The notes beneath the pieces were generated by a model. The model was not told the origin of the DNA. It saw only the letters and a list, made by a program, of their open reading frames with translations, and ran no database searches. The translations under genes were made by a program, and so were the position numbers. From Liolophura sinensis (Eukaryota > Mollusca > Polyplacophora > Chitonida > Chitonidae), in contig NC_088302.1 of NCBI RefSeq assembly GCF_032854445.1, forward strand, positions 58,074,237 to 58,138,236: a DNA stretch of 64,000 bases, given 5' to 3'. The stretch's first letter is position 1, and every line of letters begins with the position of its first letter. Of the stretch, positions 1-12,600 are shown piece by piece.

Positions 1-415
1 GCAAGTGTAGATGTAATAATTGTGTAAGTGTAAAGATGTGCGAATACAGTGCAAGTGTAGACATGTAATAATTGTTTAAGTGTAAAGATGTGCGAATGTA
101 ATGCAAGTGTAGACGTAATAATTGTGTAAGTGTAAAGATGTGCGAATACAGTGCAAGTGTAGACATGTCATATATAAGTGTAAAGATGTGTGAATACAAT
201 GCAAGTGTAGACATGTAATAATTATAAAAGTGTAAAGATGTGCAAATACAGTGCAAGTGTAGACATGTAATAATTGTGTAAGTGTAAAGATGTGTGAATA
301 CAGTGCAGGTGTAGACATGTAATAATTATATAAGTGTAAAGATGTGTGAATACAGTGCAAGTGTAGACATGTAATAATTATATAAGTGTAAAGATGTATG
401 AATACAGTGCAAGTG
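1..415. repeat. Minisatellite, ~51-bp unit, ~8 copies
   Basis: Tandem units of about 50-52 bp share the core AAGTGTAAAGATGTG followed by GAATACAGTGCAAGTG. The array begins before the left edge. The minus-strand open frame across it is a by-product of the repeat. Nothing recognisable lies between 416 and the exon at 584. Confidence 0.9.
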
Positions 416-583
416 TATCAATCAAATCACCAATCAAAGAAATATACAAATAATGATATAAGTGTAATCATGTAATAATGATGTATTAAAGTGTTAAAAT
501 AAATATACTGTACACATAAATATTGAATATGAATCTGCTTTTAGAATTTCTTAAAAATGGTTTCTAACATGTTTTATTTTCAG

Positions 584-634
584 GGTACAGAAAGTTGTGT
601 GGTTGTCTCTGATGTCCAGCTTAGCTTAGAAAAG
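584..634 (+). CDS. ABCC4-like: ABCC exon 1 of window: NBD1 start
   Basis: Acceptor TTTTATTTTCAG, donor AAAAG|GTAAGG. Encodes 17 residues (GTESCVVVSDVQLSLEK), the beta strand that leads into Walker A of NBD1 in ABCC proteins. Phase 0 at both ends. Confidence 0.8.
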
Positions 635-3600
635 GTAAGGGGCTGGAATACAAAACCACTTTATTGAACAATACATTTTAGAAGTTATAGGGGCCTTCGT
701 GGTTCAGTTGGTTAGCGCGCTAGAGCAGAGTAATAACCCAGGAGCCTCTCACCAATGCGGTCGCTGTGAGTTCAAGTCCAGCTCATGCTGGCTTCCTCTC
801 CGGCTGTAACTGAGAAGGTTTGCCAGCAACCTGCAGATGGTTGTGGGTTTCCCACGGGCTCTGCCCGGTTTCCGCCCGCTATAATGCTGGCCGCCATCGA
901 ATAAGTGCAACATTCTTGAGTGCGGCGTAAAACACCAATCAAATAAATCAGTAAATTATAAGTAAGCTAATAAATCACATGTGGCACTGATCGATCTGCT
1001 CTGGATTTTAGTTTGAAATATGACAAAGGATTGAAATGAGGAAGATGTACCTCAGTCTAGTGCAAGCATAAGAAAAAGTTAGCTGCTCATTGGCTTTAGA
1101 GCATACTGTTTGCTAGCAGCTTCATTGAGCTGACTGTGACTTTAGACTGCACTGTTGGTTAGCAGCTTCATTCAGCCGATTGGGGGCCTCCGGGGCTCAG
1201 TTGGTTAGCGTGCTAGCGCAGCGTAATGTTCCAGGAGTCTCTCACCAATGTGGTCGCTGTGAGTTTAAGTCCAGCTCATGCTAGCTTCTTCTCCGGCCGT
1301 ATGTGGGAAGGTCTGTCAGCAACCTGTGGATGGCCGTGGGTTTCCCCCGGGCTCTGCCCGGTTTCCGCCCACCATAATGCTGGCTGCCGTTGTATAAGTG
1401 AAATATTCTTGAGTACAGCGTGAAACACCAATCCAAAAAAAAAAAAAAAAATCATTCAGCTGATCGTGACTTTAGAACACGCTGTTACTTAGGGGCTTTA
1501 TTGAGCTGACTGTGACTTCAGAACACAGTGTTAGTTTTCTGACTTTGGTTTTAGAACACACTGTTAATAAGCTGACTGTGACTTTAGAGTACTGTTAGCT
1601 GACTGTGACTTTAGAACACTGTTAGTTAGCTGACTGTGGCTTTAGAGTACTGTTAGCTGACTGTGACTTTAGAACACTGTTAGTTAGCTGACTGTGACGT
1701 TTGAACACTCTGTTACTTAGGGGCTTCATTGAGTTGACTGTGACTTTAGAACACACTGATAGTTAGCTGACTGTGACTTTAGAATGCTGTTAGCTAACTG
1801 TGACTTTAGAACACTGTTAGTTAGCTGACTGTGACTTTTGAACACACTGTTACTCAGGGGCTTCATTGAGCTGACTGTGACTTTAGAACACACTGTTAGT
1901 TAGCTGACTGTGACTTTAGAACACACTGTTAGTTAGCTGACTGTGACTTTAGATCACATGTTAGTTGATTCACTCAGTAACTTTGTTCAAGACCCAAAAG
2001 CTATTTCTCAGCTTTGACTTATATCTTTTACATAAATGATCTATAATTATAAATATGACATCAACACATCAGGATCATCAGTCCATGGACTGTTATTCTG
2101 ATCATAACCTGACTGTATTTCTGTTACAGGGAAAAATGCATACTATTATTGGACCACCTGAATCAGGAAAGGTGAGCTTAATTGTTGTAAATGTTTGATG
2201 AATGTGTACCTATTACTATGTACATGTACATCACTAAATGTACATCAGTGGTTATGCTCAACAGTTAGATGGTCCTCCTTAGGGCCATCATGCATAGGCT
2301 GTTGTGACCAAAATTCAATAAATATAAGTACCACTTTGTCATGTGCACTTGTGACTGAAGAACATGCTGAAAGACAGTTAGGATTCAGTGAGCATTACAG
2401 GCTTCGCACGAGCCCTTGAAAACCTTGAAAGTACTTGAATTTTATTTTTGTAATTCAGGGAGTGGAAAGTGCTTGAATTTGACCATTATATGGAGGTTCT
2501 TGAAGGGTACTTGATTTTGTTTGTGTCACGTGAAGAAAGTTATTCAGTGGTAAGAATTTGTGAATCAACTGGTAACAGGCATGCACCTAAAGCGGCTGCC
2601 AGTGGTATGTACACAGTCATAGTTTTCCACGACTTCCTTTTCTCCACCAGAGGGGGCTAAGATCGCCATTTTTGGGTTTGGCAGTAAGAGCTTATGCTGT
2701 AGTCATTGAGAGTGAATTGGTGCGTGAAAAAAAAGCATTAGAGATGCCAGGCAACTGTAGTTTTAGCATTGAATGGCTGCAGTTCCCAGATTTCAAGGAC
2801 TGGCTTGTGCGCGATGACAGCAGTGTCCGAAGACTAAATGTCTCCTGGGCTACTGGTGACTGACAGTGGTGCTGTTTACAAACACGTGCATTGTGCGGAA
2901 ATGTTGTAAACTGTGCTTTTTACTCTGTTGGACAGTGGAAAATTGATAAGAATCAATGATGGGTTATCTGATCATCAGCGATGTCTGCACCGACTGAAGG
3001 CTATGGCACCAACACAAGGCTGCTTATCAGTCGAATGCCACTGCATGGCTGTACCACACTTACAAAATGAAAAGTAAAAAAAAAAAGTATTCAAGCTGCG
3101 CCTGAAATTGTGACTGTCTTTTGAGGTACTTGAATTCGTATTTTAAATACTTGGAAAATACTTTTCAAGTATTTTTTTAAGTACTTGAAAAATCCTTGAA
3201 TATTTTTGGCTGTCAGGGGTGCGAACCCTGGCATTAGCTGCCCTGCGATCAGTGTCACATACACAGCTACTGTGCCTGACCCAGTGAGTGACCTCTTGTA
3301 TGTGCTTTTCTTTGTGGAACATCAGTGTCTCACATGCAGCGACTGTGCGTGACCCGTTGTGTGACCTCCAGCATGTGCTTTTCTTTGTGGGACATCAGTG
3401 TCTCACATGCAGCGACTGTGCCTGACCCAATGTGTGACCTCCAGCATGTGCTTTCCTTTGTGGAACATCAGTGTCTTGCATGCAGCGACTGTGCCTGACC
3501 CAAAATGTGACCTCCAGCATGTGCTTTTCTTTGTGGGACATCAGTGTCTCGCATGCAGCGACTGTGCCTGACCCAATATGTGACCTCCAGCATGTGCTTT

Positions 3601-6600
3601 TCTTTGTGGAACATCAGTGTCTCACATGCAGGGACTGTGCCTGACGAAGTGTGTGACCTCCAGCATGTGCTTTTCTTTGTGGGACATCAGTGTCTCGCAT
3701 GCAGCGATTGTGCCTGACCCAATGTGTGACCTCCAGCATGTGTTTTTCTTTGTGGGACATCAGTGTCTCACATGCAGGGACTGTGCCTGACCATTGTGTG
3801 ACCTCCAGCATGTGCTTTTCTTTGTGGAACATTAGTGTCTCACATGCAGGGACTGTGCCTGACCCAAGTGTGACCTCCAGCATGTGCTTTCCTTTGTGGG
3901 ACATCAGTGCTGAACACACAGCATGGTGCACTACACACTGAGTGAGCTCTGGCATATGCTTTTCTATGTGGGCTATTATGGTGGTAAGGGAACTTATGTG
4001 ATTGGCTGGAAGCATGTGTAGTGTACATGTAGTATTGATTTGTGACAGATTGATAGATACAATGTATTCTGCTCCCTAACTGGTTGACTGCTCAAGATGC
4101 AATTAAACAGTAATTTTATATCCAAGCATCAGCATCCATACTCTCTCCATGACGGATCATTCTAATTTGTCAAGCAAGACACCTAATTTTCAGATAGGAG
4201 TTGAAAGTGACATAATCCATGTTAGCCAATAGCCAGTGTTCGAAAAAAATACCTGGGCAAGCAAGTACTACTTTTCATTGCCAGAGATGTGTGTTTCAAG
4301 TGGAGATATAGTTTCTTTAATAACACAGATGTACCCCAGGTTGTTGACTACCAATATTCACATCTCCAAAAAAATTTAAAAGTTCTTTCAGTGATACCTG
4401 GCAATACCATCACCCACAAGCAGACCATACCATACCTAAATCTGGATCTCTGTAAACGAAAATGGTAAAATCTGGCCATATTCACCCTCCCGCTTAACAA
4501 CAACAACATGTTACAAATTACTATGATACAGTCATTTTGTTCGCATGATCATTCTGGATAATGTTAATTAGCCATCTCTGTAAAATTTGTGAGCTGTTTT
4601 AGAAGAGGTACATGTAGTTGATGAAAGGCTCCAATAATATAAAACACTGGTAAGGTAAATGTTAAAAGAAACGACCACATAAAAAGTGAGTGGGCATCAG
4701 GAGAAAGGCCATTGTCTCCAAAAGTGTATATCCTCACGCATGCACCTGTGAAGGAATAGGTTAATGAGGTCATCAGTGGGTTGAGTGGCATGGTTTTAAA
4801 ATGTGCTAGCAGAGTACAATGACTTAGGAGCCTCTCAGCAATACATCGCTGTGAGTTCCAGTCCAGCTCATGCTAGCTTCTTCTCCAGTCATTGAGAGAA
4901 AATACAGGTTGCCAGCAACCTGCGGAACCAATATTCAGTGCAGTATTCAACTGTTCTTTTGTCCATATTTTTTTAACTACATGTATTATACAATGTCATG
5001 AGGAGTAATAACAGAGTGAATAAATTAGAGCACTTTGAAGCTTTTTGAATTCAAACATTATCACATGTAAATTGCTATGGATGGAGGGGATTTTGGAATG
5101 TCAGCATTTTAGTTTAATTGGATGTAAAAAGTACAAGAAATTTGGATGTGTTGCCTGTTGTGTTGAAACAGACAAGCCTACTGTTAGCAATGATAGGAGA
5201 GGTGCAGCACCACAAGGGGAGCATACAGAGGAATGGAAAAGTGGTTTACATAAGCCCCACCAGCTGGATGTTCCCGGGCTCCGTCAGAGAAAACATTACA
5301 TTTGGGGCAGAGTTTGTGAGGTATCGCTACACCCAAATCCTACAGGCCTGTGCTCTTTACCAGGTGAATATGCTCATCTAAAGCTGCATGTTGGAACACA
5401 CAAGAGCTTAAGACACCAACTCAGCTGAAACAAGCTTTTGCATTGAGTCATAGGGATGTCTTAGGCTCTTGTCCATATTGAGTTTTAAATCATATTTTCT
5501 TTTGACAACTGGGGCGAACTCTTGTGCTTAATTCATTTGGTAGGAAATATTAAAGTTGAAAACTTATGTAGACATAAAATACCTACTGAAGTTTTTTTTC
5601 AGTGTGAAGTGTTCGGATTATGTCTCAGTAAGAGAGATCATCAGAAAAGCAGTGGCATTGTTTTAAGAATTTATTATAAACTGTTTTGTATGTTTGAACT
5701 CCAGGCAGTTGAGATGTTACCTCAAGGGGAGCTAACTACTATAGGAGAACAGGGTGTTCCTCTTGATGCTAGTTTCCAGGCCAGGATTGCATTAGCCAGG
5801 TTAGTACATCACAGGGGGGATAAACGTGTTCAGCAGTTAGTAGATGGTAGTAGTGAGTGAGGGAGTGAGTGCTTGCTTGGGGTTTAACTTCGTACGTAAC
5901 AATTTGTCAGTCATATGACATGCATTTTTCTCTGCTCTTTTAAGAAAAAGTGATGCTGTAACATGGCATGATTAACATTTTAGTCATGACAGGGTCTACC
6001 TATTTTTTCTCAGGGCCATATATCAGAATTGTGACATCTTTCTGGTGGATGGCATACTGAAGGCCATGGATCCCAGGACAGCCATGCATGTCTTTGACAA
6101 GTAAGATCACAGCGTTAGTTTTGTCATTCCAACATCCCATATTCTGTCCAGAGTGAATATTAATAAATGTTTTGATTCCAAAGCTGTCAAGGGGAAAAAA
6201 ATAAATAAGAAATAACTCAACTAGCTGACGAATTGATTAAGTTCCACATTTGAAATGAACAGTTGACCCTTCATTCTGCTCTAATTGACCCCTGACCCTT
6301 CGGCCTTCTCTAATGACCTCTGACCCTTCATCCCGCTGTATTAACCCCTGACCCTTCATCCTGCTCTGACCCCTGATCTCACCTTGCTCTAATTGACCCC
6401 TGTCCCTCCATCCTGCACTAATTGACTTGTGACCCTTCATCCTGCTCTAATGACCTCTGACCCTTCATCCTGCTCTGACCCCTGATCTCATCTTGCTCTA
6501 ATTGACCCCTGTCCCTTCATCCTTCTCTGACCCCTGACCCTTCATCCTGCTCTAATTGACCCTCACCCTTCATCCTGCTCTAATTGACTTGTGACCCTTA

Positions 6601-9600
6601 ATCCTGCTCTAATAACTTCTGACCCTTCATCCTGCTCTAGTTGACTTGTGACCATTTATCCTGCTCTAATTGACCCCTGACTTCATTCTGCTCTGATTGA
6701 CTTGTGACCTCTCACCCTGCTCTTATTGACCCCTGTTCCTTCATCCTGCTCTAGTTGACTTGTGATCCTTAATCCTGTTCTATTTGACCCCTGACCCTTC
6801 ATCCTGCTCTAGTTGACTTGTGACACTTCACCCTGCTTTAGTTGACCCCTGTTTCTTCATCCTGCTCTAATTGACTTGTGACTTTTTATCCTACTCTAAT
6901 TGACCCCTGACACTTCATCCTACTCTAATTGACTTGTGACTCTTCATCCTGCTCTAATAACCTCTGACCCTTCATCCTGCTCCAATAACCCCTAACCCTT
7001 CATCCTTCTCTAATAACCTCTGACCCTTCATCTTGTTCTGACCCCTGACCCTTCATCCTGCTCTAGTTGACCCCTTTCCTGTCATCCTGCTCTCATTGAC
7101 TTGTGACCTTTCAACCTGCTTTGATTGACCTCTGCCCCTTCATTCTGATTGACCCCTGATCTTTCAACCTGCTCTATGTGACCCCAGACCCTTCACCATT
7201 TTCACCCTGCTCTACAGGAATTCTTTAGCCTCTACATTACAGTCACATTCCAGCTGAATATCGTACACCCATCATGGCTCCATGGTCGGCACATGAATCA
7301 GGGTCAGTGTATGAGATGCCCATGATAGTCCCACCATGGGCGCATGATTGCGCCAGGATGGCAGTAGGGAGTGAAGCAGGGTCAGCGTATGATATGACCA
7401 TGATAGTCCCACCATGGGCGCATGATTGCGTCAGGATGGCAGTAGGGAGTGAAGCAGGGTCAGCGTATGATATGCCCATGATAGTCCCACCATGGGCGGA
7501 TGATTGCGTCAGGATGGCAGTACGGAGTGAAGCAGGGTCAGCGTATGATATGCCCATGATAGTCCCACCATGGGCGCATGATTGCGTCAGGATGGCAGTA
7601 GGGAGTGAAGCAGGGTCAGCGTATGATATGCCCATGATAGTCCCACCATGGGCGCATGATTGCGTCAGGATGGCAGTAGGGAGTGAAGCAGGGTCAGCGT
7701 ATGATATGCCCATGATAGTCCCACCATGGGCGCATGATTGCGTCAGGATGGCAGTGCGGAGTGATGCAGGGTCAGCGTATATGATATGCCCATGATAGTC
7801 CCACCATGGGCGCATGATTGCGCCAGGATGGCAGTAGGGAGTGAAGCAGGGTCAGCGTATGATATGCCCATGATAGTCCCACCATGGGCGCATGATTGCG
7901 TCAGGATGGCAGTAGGGAGTGAAGCAGGGTCAGCGTATGATATGCCCATGATAGTCCCACCATGGGCGCATGATTGCGTCAGGATGGCAGTGCGGAGTGA
8001 TGCAGGGTCAGCGTATGATATGCCCATGATAGTCCCACCATGGGCGCATGATTGCGCCAGGATGGCAGTAGGGAGTGAAGCAGGGTCAGCGTATGATATG
8101 ACCATGATAGTCCCACCATGGGCGCATGATTGCGCCAGGATGGCAGTAGGGAGTGAAGCAGGGTCAGCGTATGATTTCCCCATGATATTCCCACCATGGG
8201 CGCTTGATTGTGTCAGGATGGCAGTAGGGAGTGAAGCAGGGTCAGCGTATGATTTGCCCATGATAGTCCCACCATGGGCACATGATTGCGTCAGGATGGC
8301 AGTAGGGAGTGAAGCAGGGTCAGCGTATGATATGCCCATGATAGTCCCACCATGGGCGCATGATTGTCTCAGGATGGCAGTAGGGAGTGAATCAGGGTCA
8401 GTGTATGATATGAGGATGGTCCAGCCACAATGGTAATAGTGTGTTCGGCTAGGATCCAGCTGTAATGTACACGTTAAAGAGATTTTCAAACAGTAGCCAT
8501 TTTCATAGTAAATCCTGAATTAGAAAAAGTCAAAGATTGCAAAAAAAATTGCAAATATATGTGCATCAGTATTGATTATCGTTGATGTTAATCGTGTTTT
8601 TTGAGTGACAGCTGAATATTTATGAACCTGTTGGTATCACATGATCATCTTTCAGAAAGGTACAGAGAAACACGGTCATCTCCGGATATTAAGAGGACAG
8701 CATGCTAAGTACATGTATGTACAATTTACGAAATAGAAACTTTCTGGTATAGTGTCCTAAAGGCTGAATTGCCTGGGTTTGAACAGCATTAATGTACAGA
8801 AGATTGCAGCAGTCCGTCTTCAGGTTCCATGCTTAGAGTACATGTTAAGTGTAATGTTGACGTTGTATGTTGCTATGGTGATTAGTGTGTCAATTTTCCT
8901 TTGTTTCCTTACTTAGATGCCTGTGTGGGTTGCTGAGGGGGAAGACAGTTGTTCTGGTTACTGACAGCTTTGACCATGTCAGGACAGCGTCTAGGGTTGT
9001 TCTCATGTCAAGGGTAATGAACATGTTCTCTGACTGTAATGAATACAGTACTGTGAAGTTGTTCTCAAGCCAAGAGTAATAAATACAAGATTCTGAAGTT
9101 GTTCTTATGTCAAGGGTAATGAATACAAAAGTCTGAAGTTGTTCTCAAGCCAACAGTAATGAATACAAAACTGTGAAGTTGTTCTCATGCCAAAGGTAAT
9201 GAATACAAAACTGTGAAGTTGTTCTCAAGCCAACAGTAATGAATACAAAACTCTGAAGTTGATCTCATGCCATCGGTAATGAATACAAAACTGTGAAATT
9301 GTTCTAAAGTCAGCATTAATGAGTGCAAAACTCTAAAATTGTTTTCATGCCAAGGGTAATGAATACAAAAATCTGAAATTGTTCTCAAATCAACAGTGAT
9401 GAATACAAAACTGTGAAGTTGTTCTCATGCCAATTGGAATGAATACAAAACTGTGAAGTTGTTCCCATACCAAGGGTAATGAAAACAGAAGTCTGAAGTT
9501 GTTCTCAAGCCAACAATAATGTGTACAAAAATGCAGAGTTATTTTCAAGCCAACAGTAATGAATACAAAACTGTGAAGTTGTTCTCAAGCCAACAGTGAT

Positions 9601-12600
9601 GAATACAAAACTGTGAAGTTGTTCTCAAGCCAACAGTAATGAGTACAAAACTGTGAAGTTGTTTTCATGTCAAGGGTAATGAGTATAAATCTCTGTGGTT
9701 GTTGTCATGCTAATTGTAATGAATACAAAGCTCTGGAATTGTTCTCGTGCCAAGGGTAACGAATACAAAACTCCGAAGTTGTTCTCATGCCAAAGGTAAC
9801 AAATACAAAGCTCTGGAATTGTTCTCATGCCAAGGGTAACGAATACAAAACTCTGGAATTGTTCTCATGCCAAGGGTAACGAATACAAAACTCCGAAGTT
9901 GTTCTCATGGGTGAACATACAATGTACATGTACATGTAACTGCAGATGTGTACAAACATATTCTAAGAAATCTGTAATGTAATGTACAAACATATTCTAA
10001 GAAATCTGTAATCTGTAATCTATAATGTTGCCTGTGTAAACATGCACACTTATCGTCTTATCATTCAAGATTTGTTCTAAATGACAAATAATCACATTGT
10101 TAATTCGACTAGCATAATATTGTTAATTCTCAGTATACACCTCTCAGCATGCATCTCTCAACAGACACTTACATGTAAAAGACACCTACATATAAAAGAC
10201 ACCTACATGCATCAGACACCTACATGTATCTGACACCTACATGTATCAGCATGCCCCTGGCAGCATACACCTTACAGTTCACCCTGCTTATCGAACACCC
10301 CTCAGCATACACCTCACAGCATACACCTCACAGCCCACATCTCACAGCACACACCTCACAGCATGTATCTCTCAGCATACACCTCTCATTATATGCACAC
10401 TTCTCAGAATACACCTCTAAGCATACACCTCTGAGCATGCATCTCTCACCACACACCTCTCAGCATACACCTCTCAGTTTACATGTCTTAGTGTACACCT
10501 CTGAGCATGTATTTTTCACAACACACCTCTCAGAATACACCTCTCAGCATACACTGCTCAGCACACACCTCTCAGCGTGTGTCTCTCAGCATACACCTCT
10601 CATTATACATACCCAGTGTGCGCACAGTCCTTGAAACTCCTTGAAAGTGCTTGAAAAATACAATTTCATTTTCAAGTACTTGAAAGTCCTTAAAAAAGAC
10701 TCCTGGAAATACATTGAAAATCTTAGTTTGTCCAGAACTTAATTATTGTCTGCTGACCCGCTGAGTGTATATCGGGGAACTCACTGATCATTCTCCAATA
10801 ATCAGGGCTTCTGCTGGCACTCGCCATTGTTGCAGATTTAGAACAATTTTTTGAAATGGGGATAAAATTGTTAAAAATGCGAATGCTTTTGGCGACAAAT
10901 TTTTTTACTTAAGACAAAATACAAACGTTATACAAAATCTACCATGAGAGTTTTTAGCAGATTTTTGCAATTTTTCTTATGAAAATAATCCACTTACTTT
11001 CATTTCACACTCATCTCGGCGAAACAACAACAACACATTTTTATGGCCATCACTTGACCGAAATCTACAAAGGGGGCTCAGCATTGTTGCAATTTGACTT
11101 ACATTAAATAACACTTGAAATCATTTTTGTTATATAATGAATGAGAATCATGGCATTTTGGGGAATGCCTTTCATTGCCAGTCGAAAAAAAAAAAAAGTA
11201 TCAAGGGAAATAAATCACGATAGAGTTACACCTGTAAATGAAGTTACCTTCCATGAAAAATTTAAACTTTTCCACTTTATAAACTATCTTTTTTTTAATC
11301 TGAAGTAAATTAAATGTTTCAGAATATGTGCCGTTACATAAATGTGTACACCGTCTGGTTTTCTCCTGTCAGACTGTGTTACTCCAATGTACTGATCATA
11401 ATATTGCATTTAAATAAACTAAATTTACAAATCAATTTCGTAACACATTTTTCAGCTAGAGGAATTACATTTTACTAGGATCCTACAGATTGGTTGAAAA
11501 AAGGATTGATTTTTTTTTTATCAAAAAACAAAAGCATGCTGCCAAACATTGGTCTATTATATTGAGGGCAGTTGTTCTAAATGTAACATTTGATAAACTC
11601 CAGATATAGCTGGAAGAGACCAAACTGATTCTAGCAGCTACACCAGGACAGATAAAAACGAATTACAGAAGGAGACCTAGAAGAGTCATGGCCACTTAGG
11701 AAGTATGGCTAAAGAAAAATAGTATTTACTACAAAATCTGATGAGTGGCGAAAGTGACTGGCTAAAAAAGAAAAGAAACATACTGACCCAGAGGAAGCCC
11801 TGCATAATGATATATGGCGTTTGTTTTTTTTTTGCTGAGCCAAGGCTGGGTCAAAGAATGTGTTGCATTACAGAGGTGAAGGGCAGATATTTCTTACAAA
11901 AACAAGCGTACTATTCAATATATGTGCATGTAAATTAAAGCATCAATAATTCAGACTTAAAATATAGTCTATAATTTGCACCATGGTATGTTTAAACTAG
12001 CCTTGAAAATGACAAAAAAAGTCCTGGAAAACTCCTTGAATTTCATTTTCATATACCTGTACAAACCCTGATACACCTTTCAGCGTACACCTCTGAGCAT
12101 ACTTCTCTCACCGTACACCTCTCAGAATACACCTCTGAGCATGCATACCTCACCATACACCTCACAACATGTATCTCTCACCATTCTCATTAAACATACA
12201 CCTTCATTATACATACACCTCTCATTATACATACACCTCTCAGCATAGACATCTGACCATGCATCTCTCACCATACACCTCTCAGTATGCACCTCTAAGC
12301 ATACACCTCTCAGCACACACCTCTTGTCATACCCCTGTCAGCTGAACTGGCAAAGACAAACTTAAGTATAAATACACAAACTGTCATTGGTCACCTCCTC
12401 CTGATGTATAAAAATTGTTTTTATTATTGATGGTAGGGAAGTGTTCTTCACAAGGGAAGTTACCAGGAGCTGACAGATGCTGGCTTAGATTTACAGACGT
12501 ACTTACAGAGTCACACTCAGCTACATGCCAGGGGAGCTCTCCTGTGTAAGGAGGTACGAGGACCTAGTATACAAGAGCTCCCTCTAGTGGACACTTTCCC

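Noticed and set aside
690-770. tRNA gene
   Set aside because: The A- and B-box-like head belongs to a repeated SINE; the cloverleaf is degenerate and followed by a SINE body.
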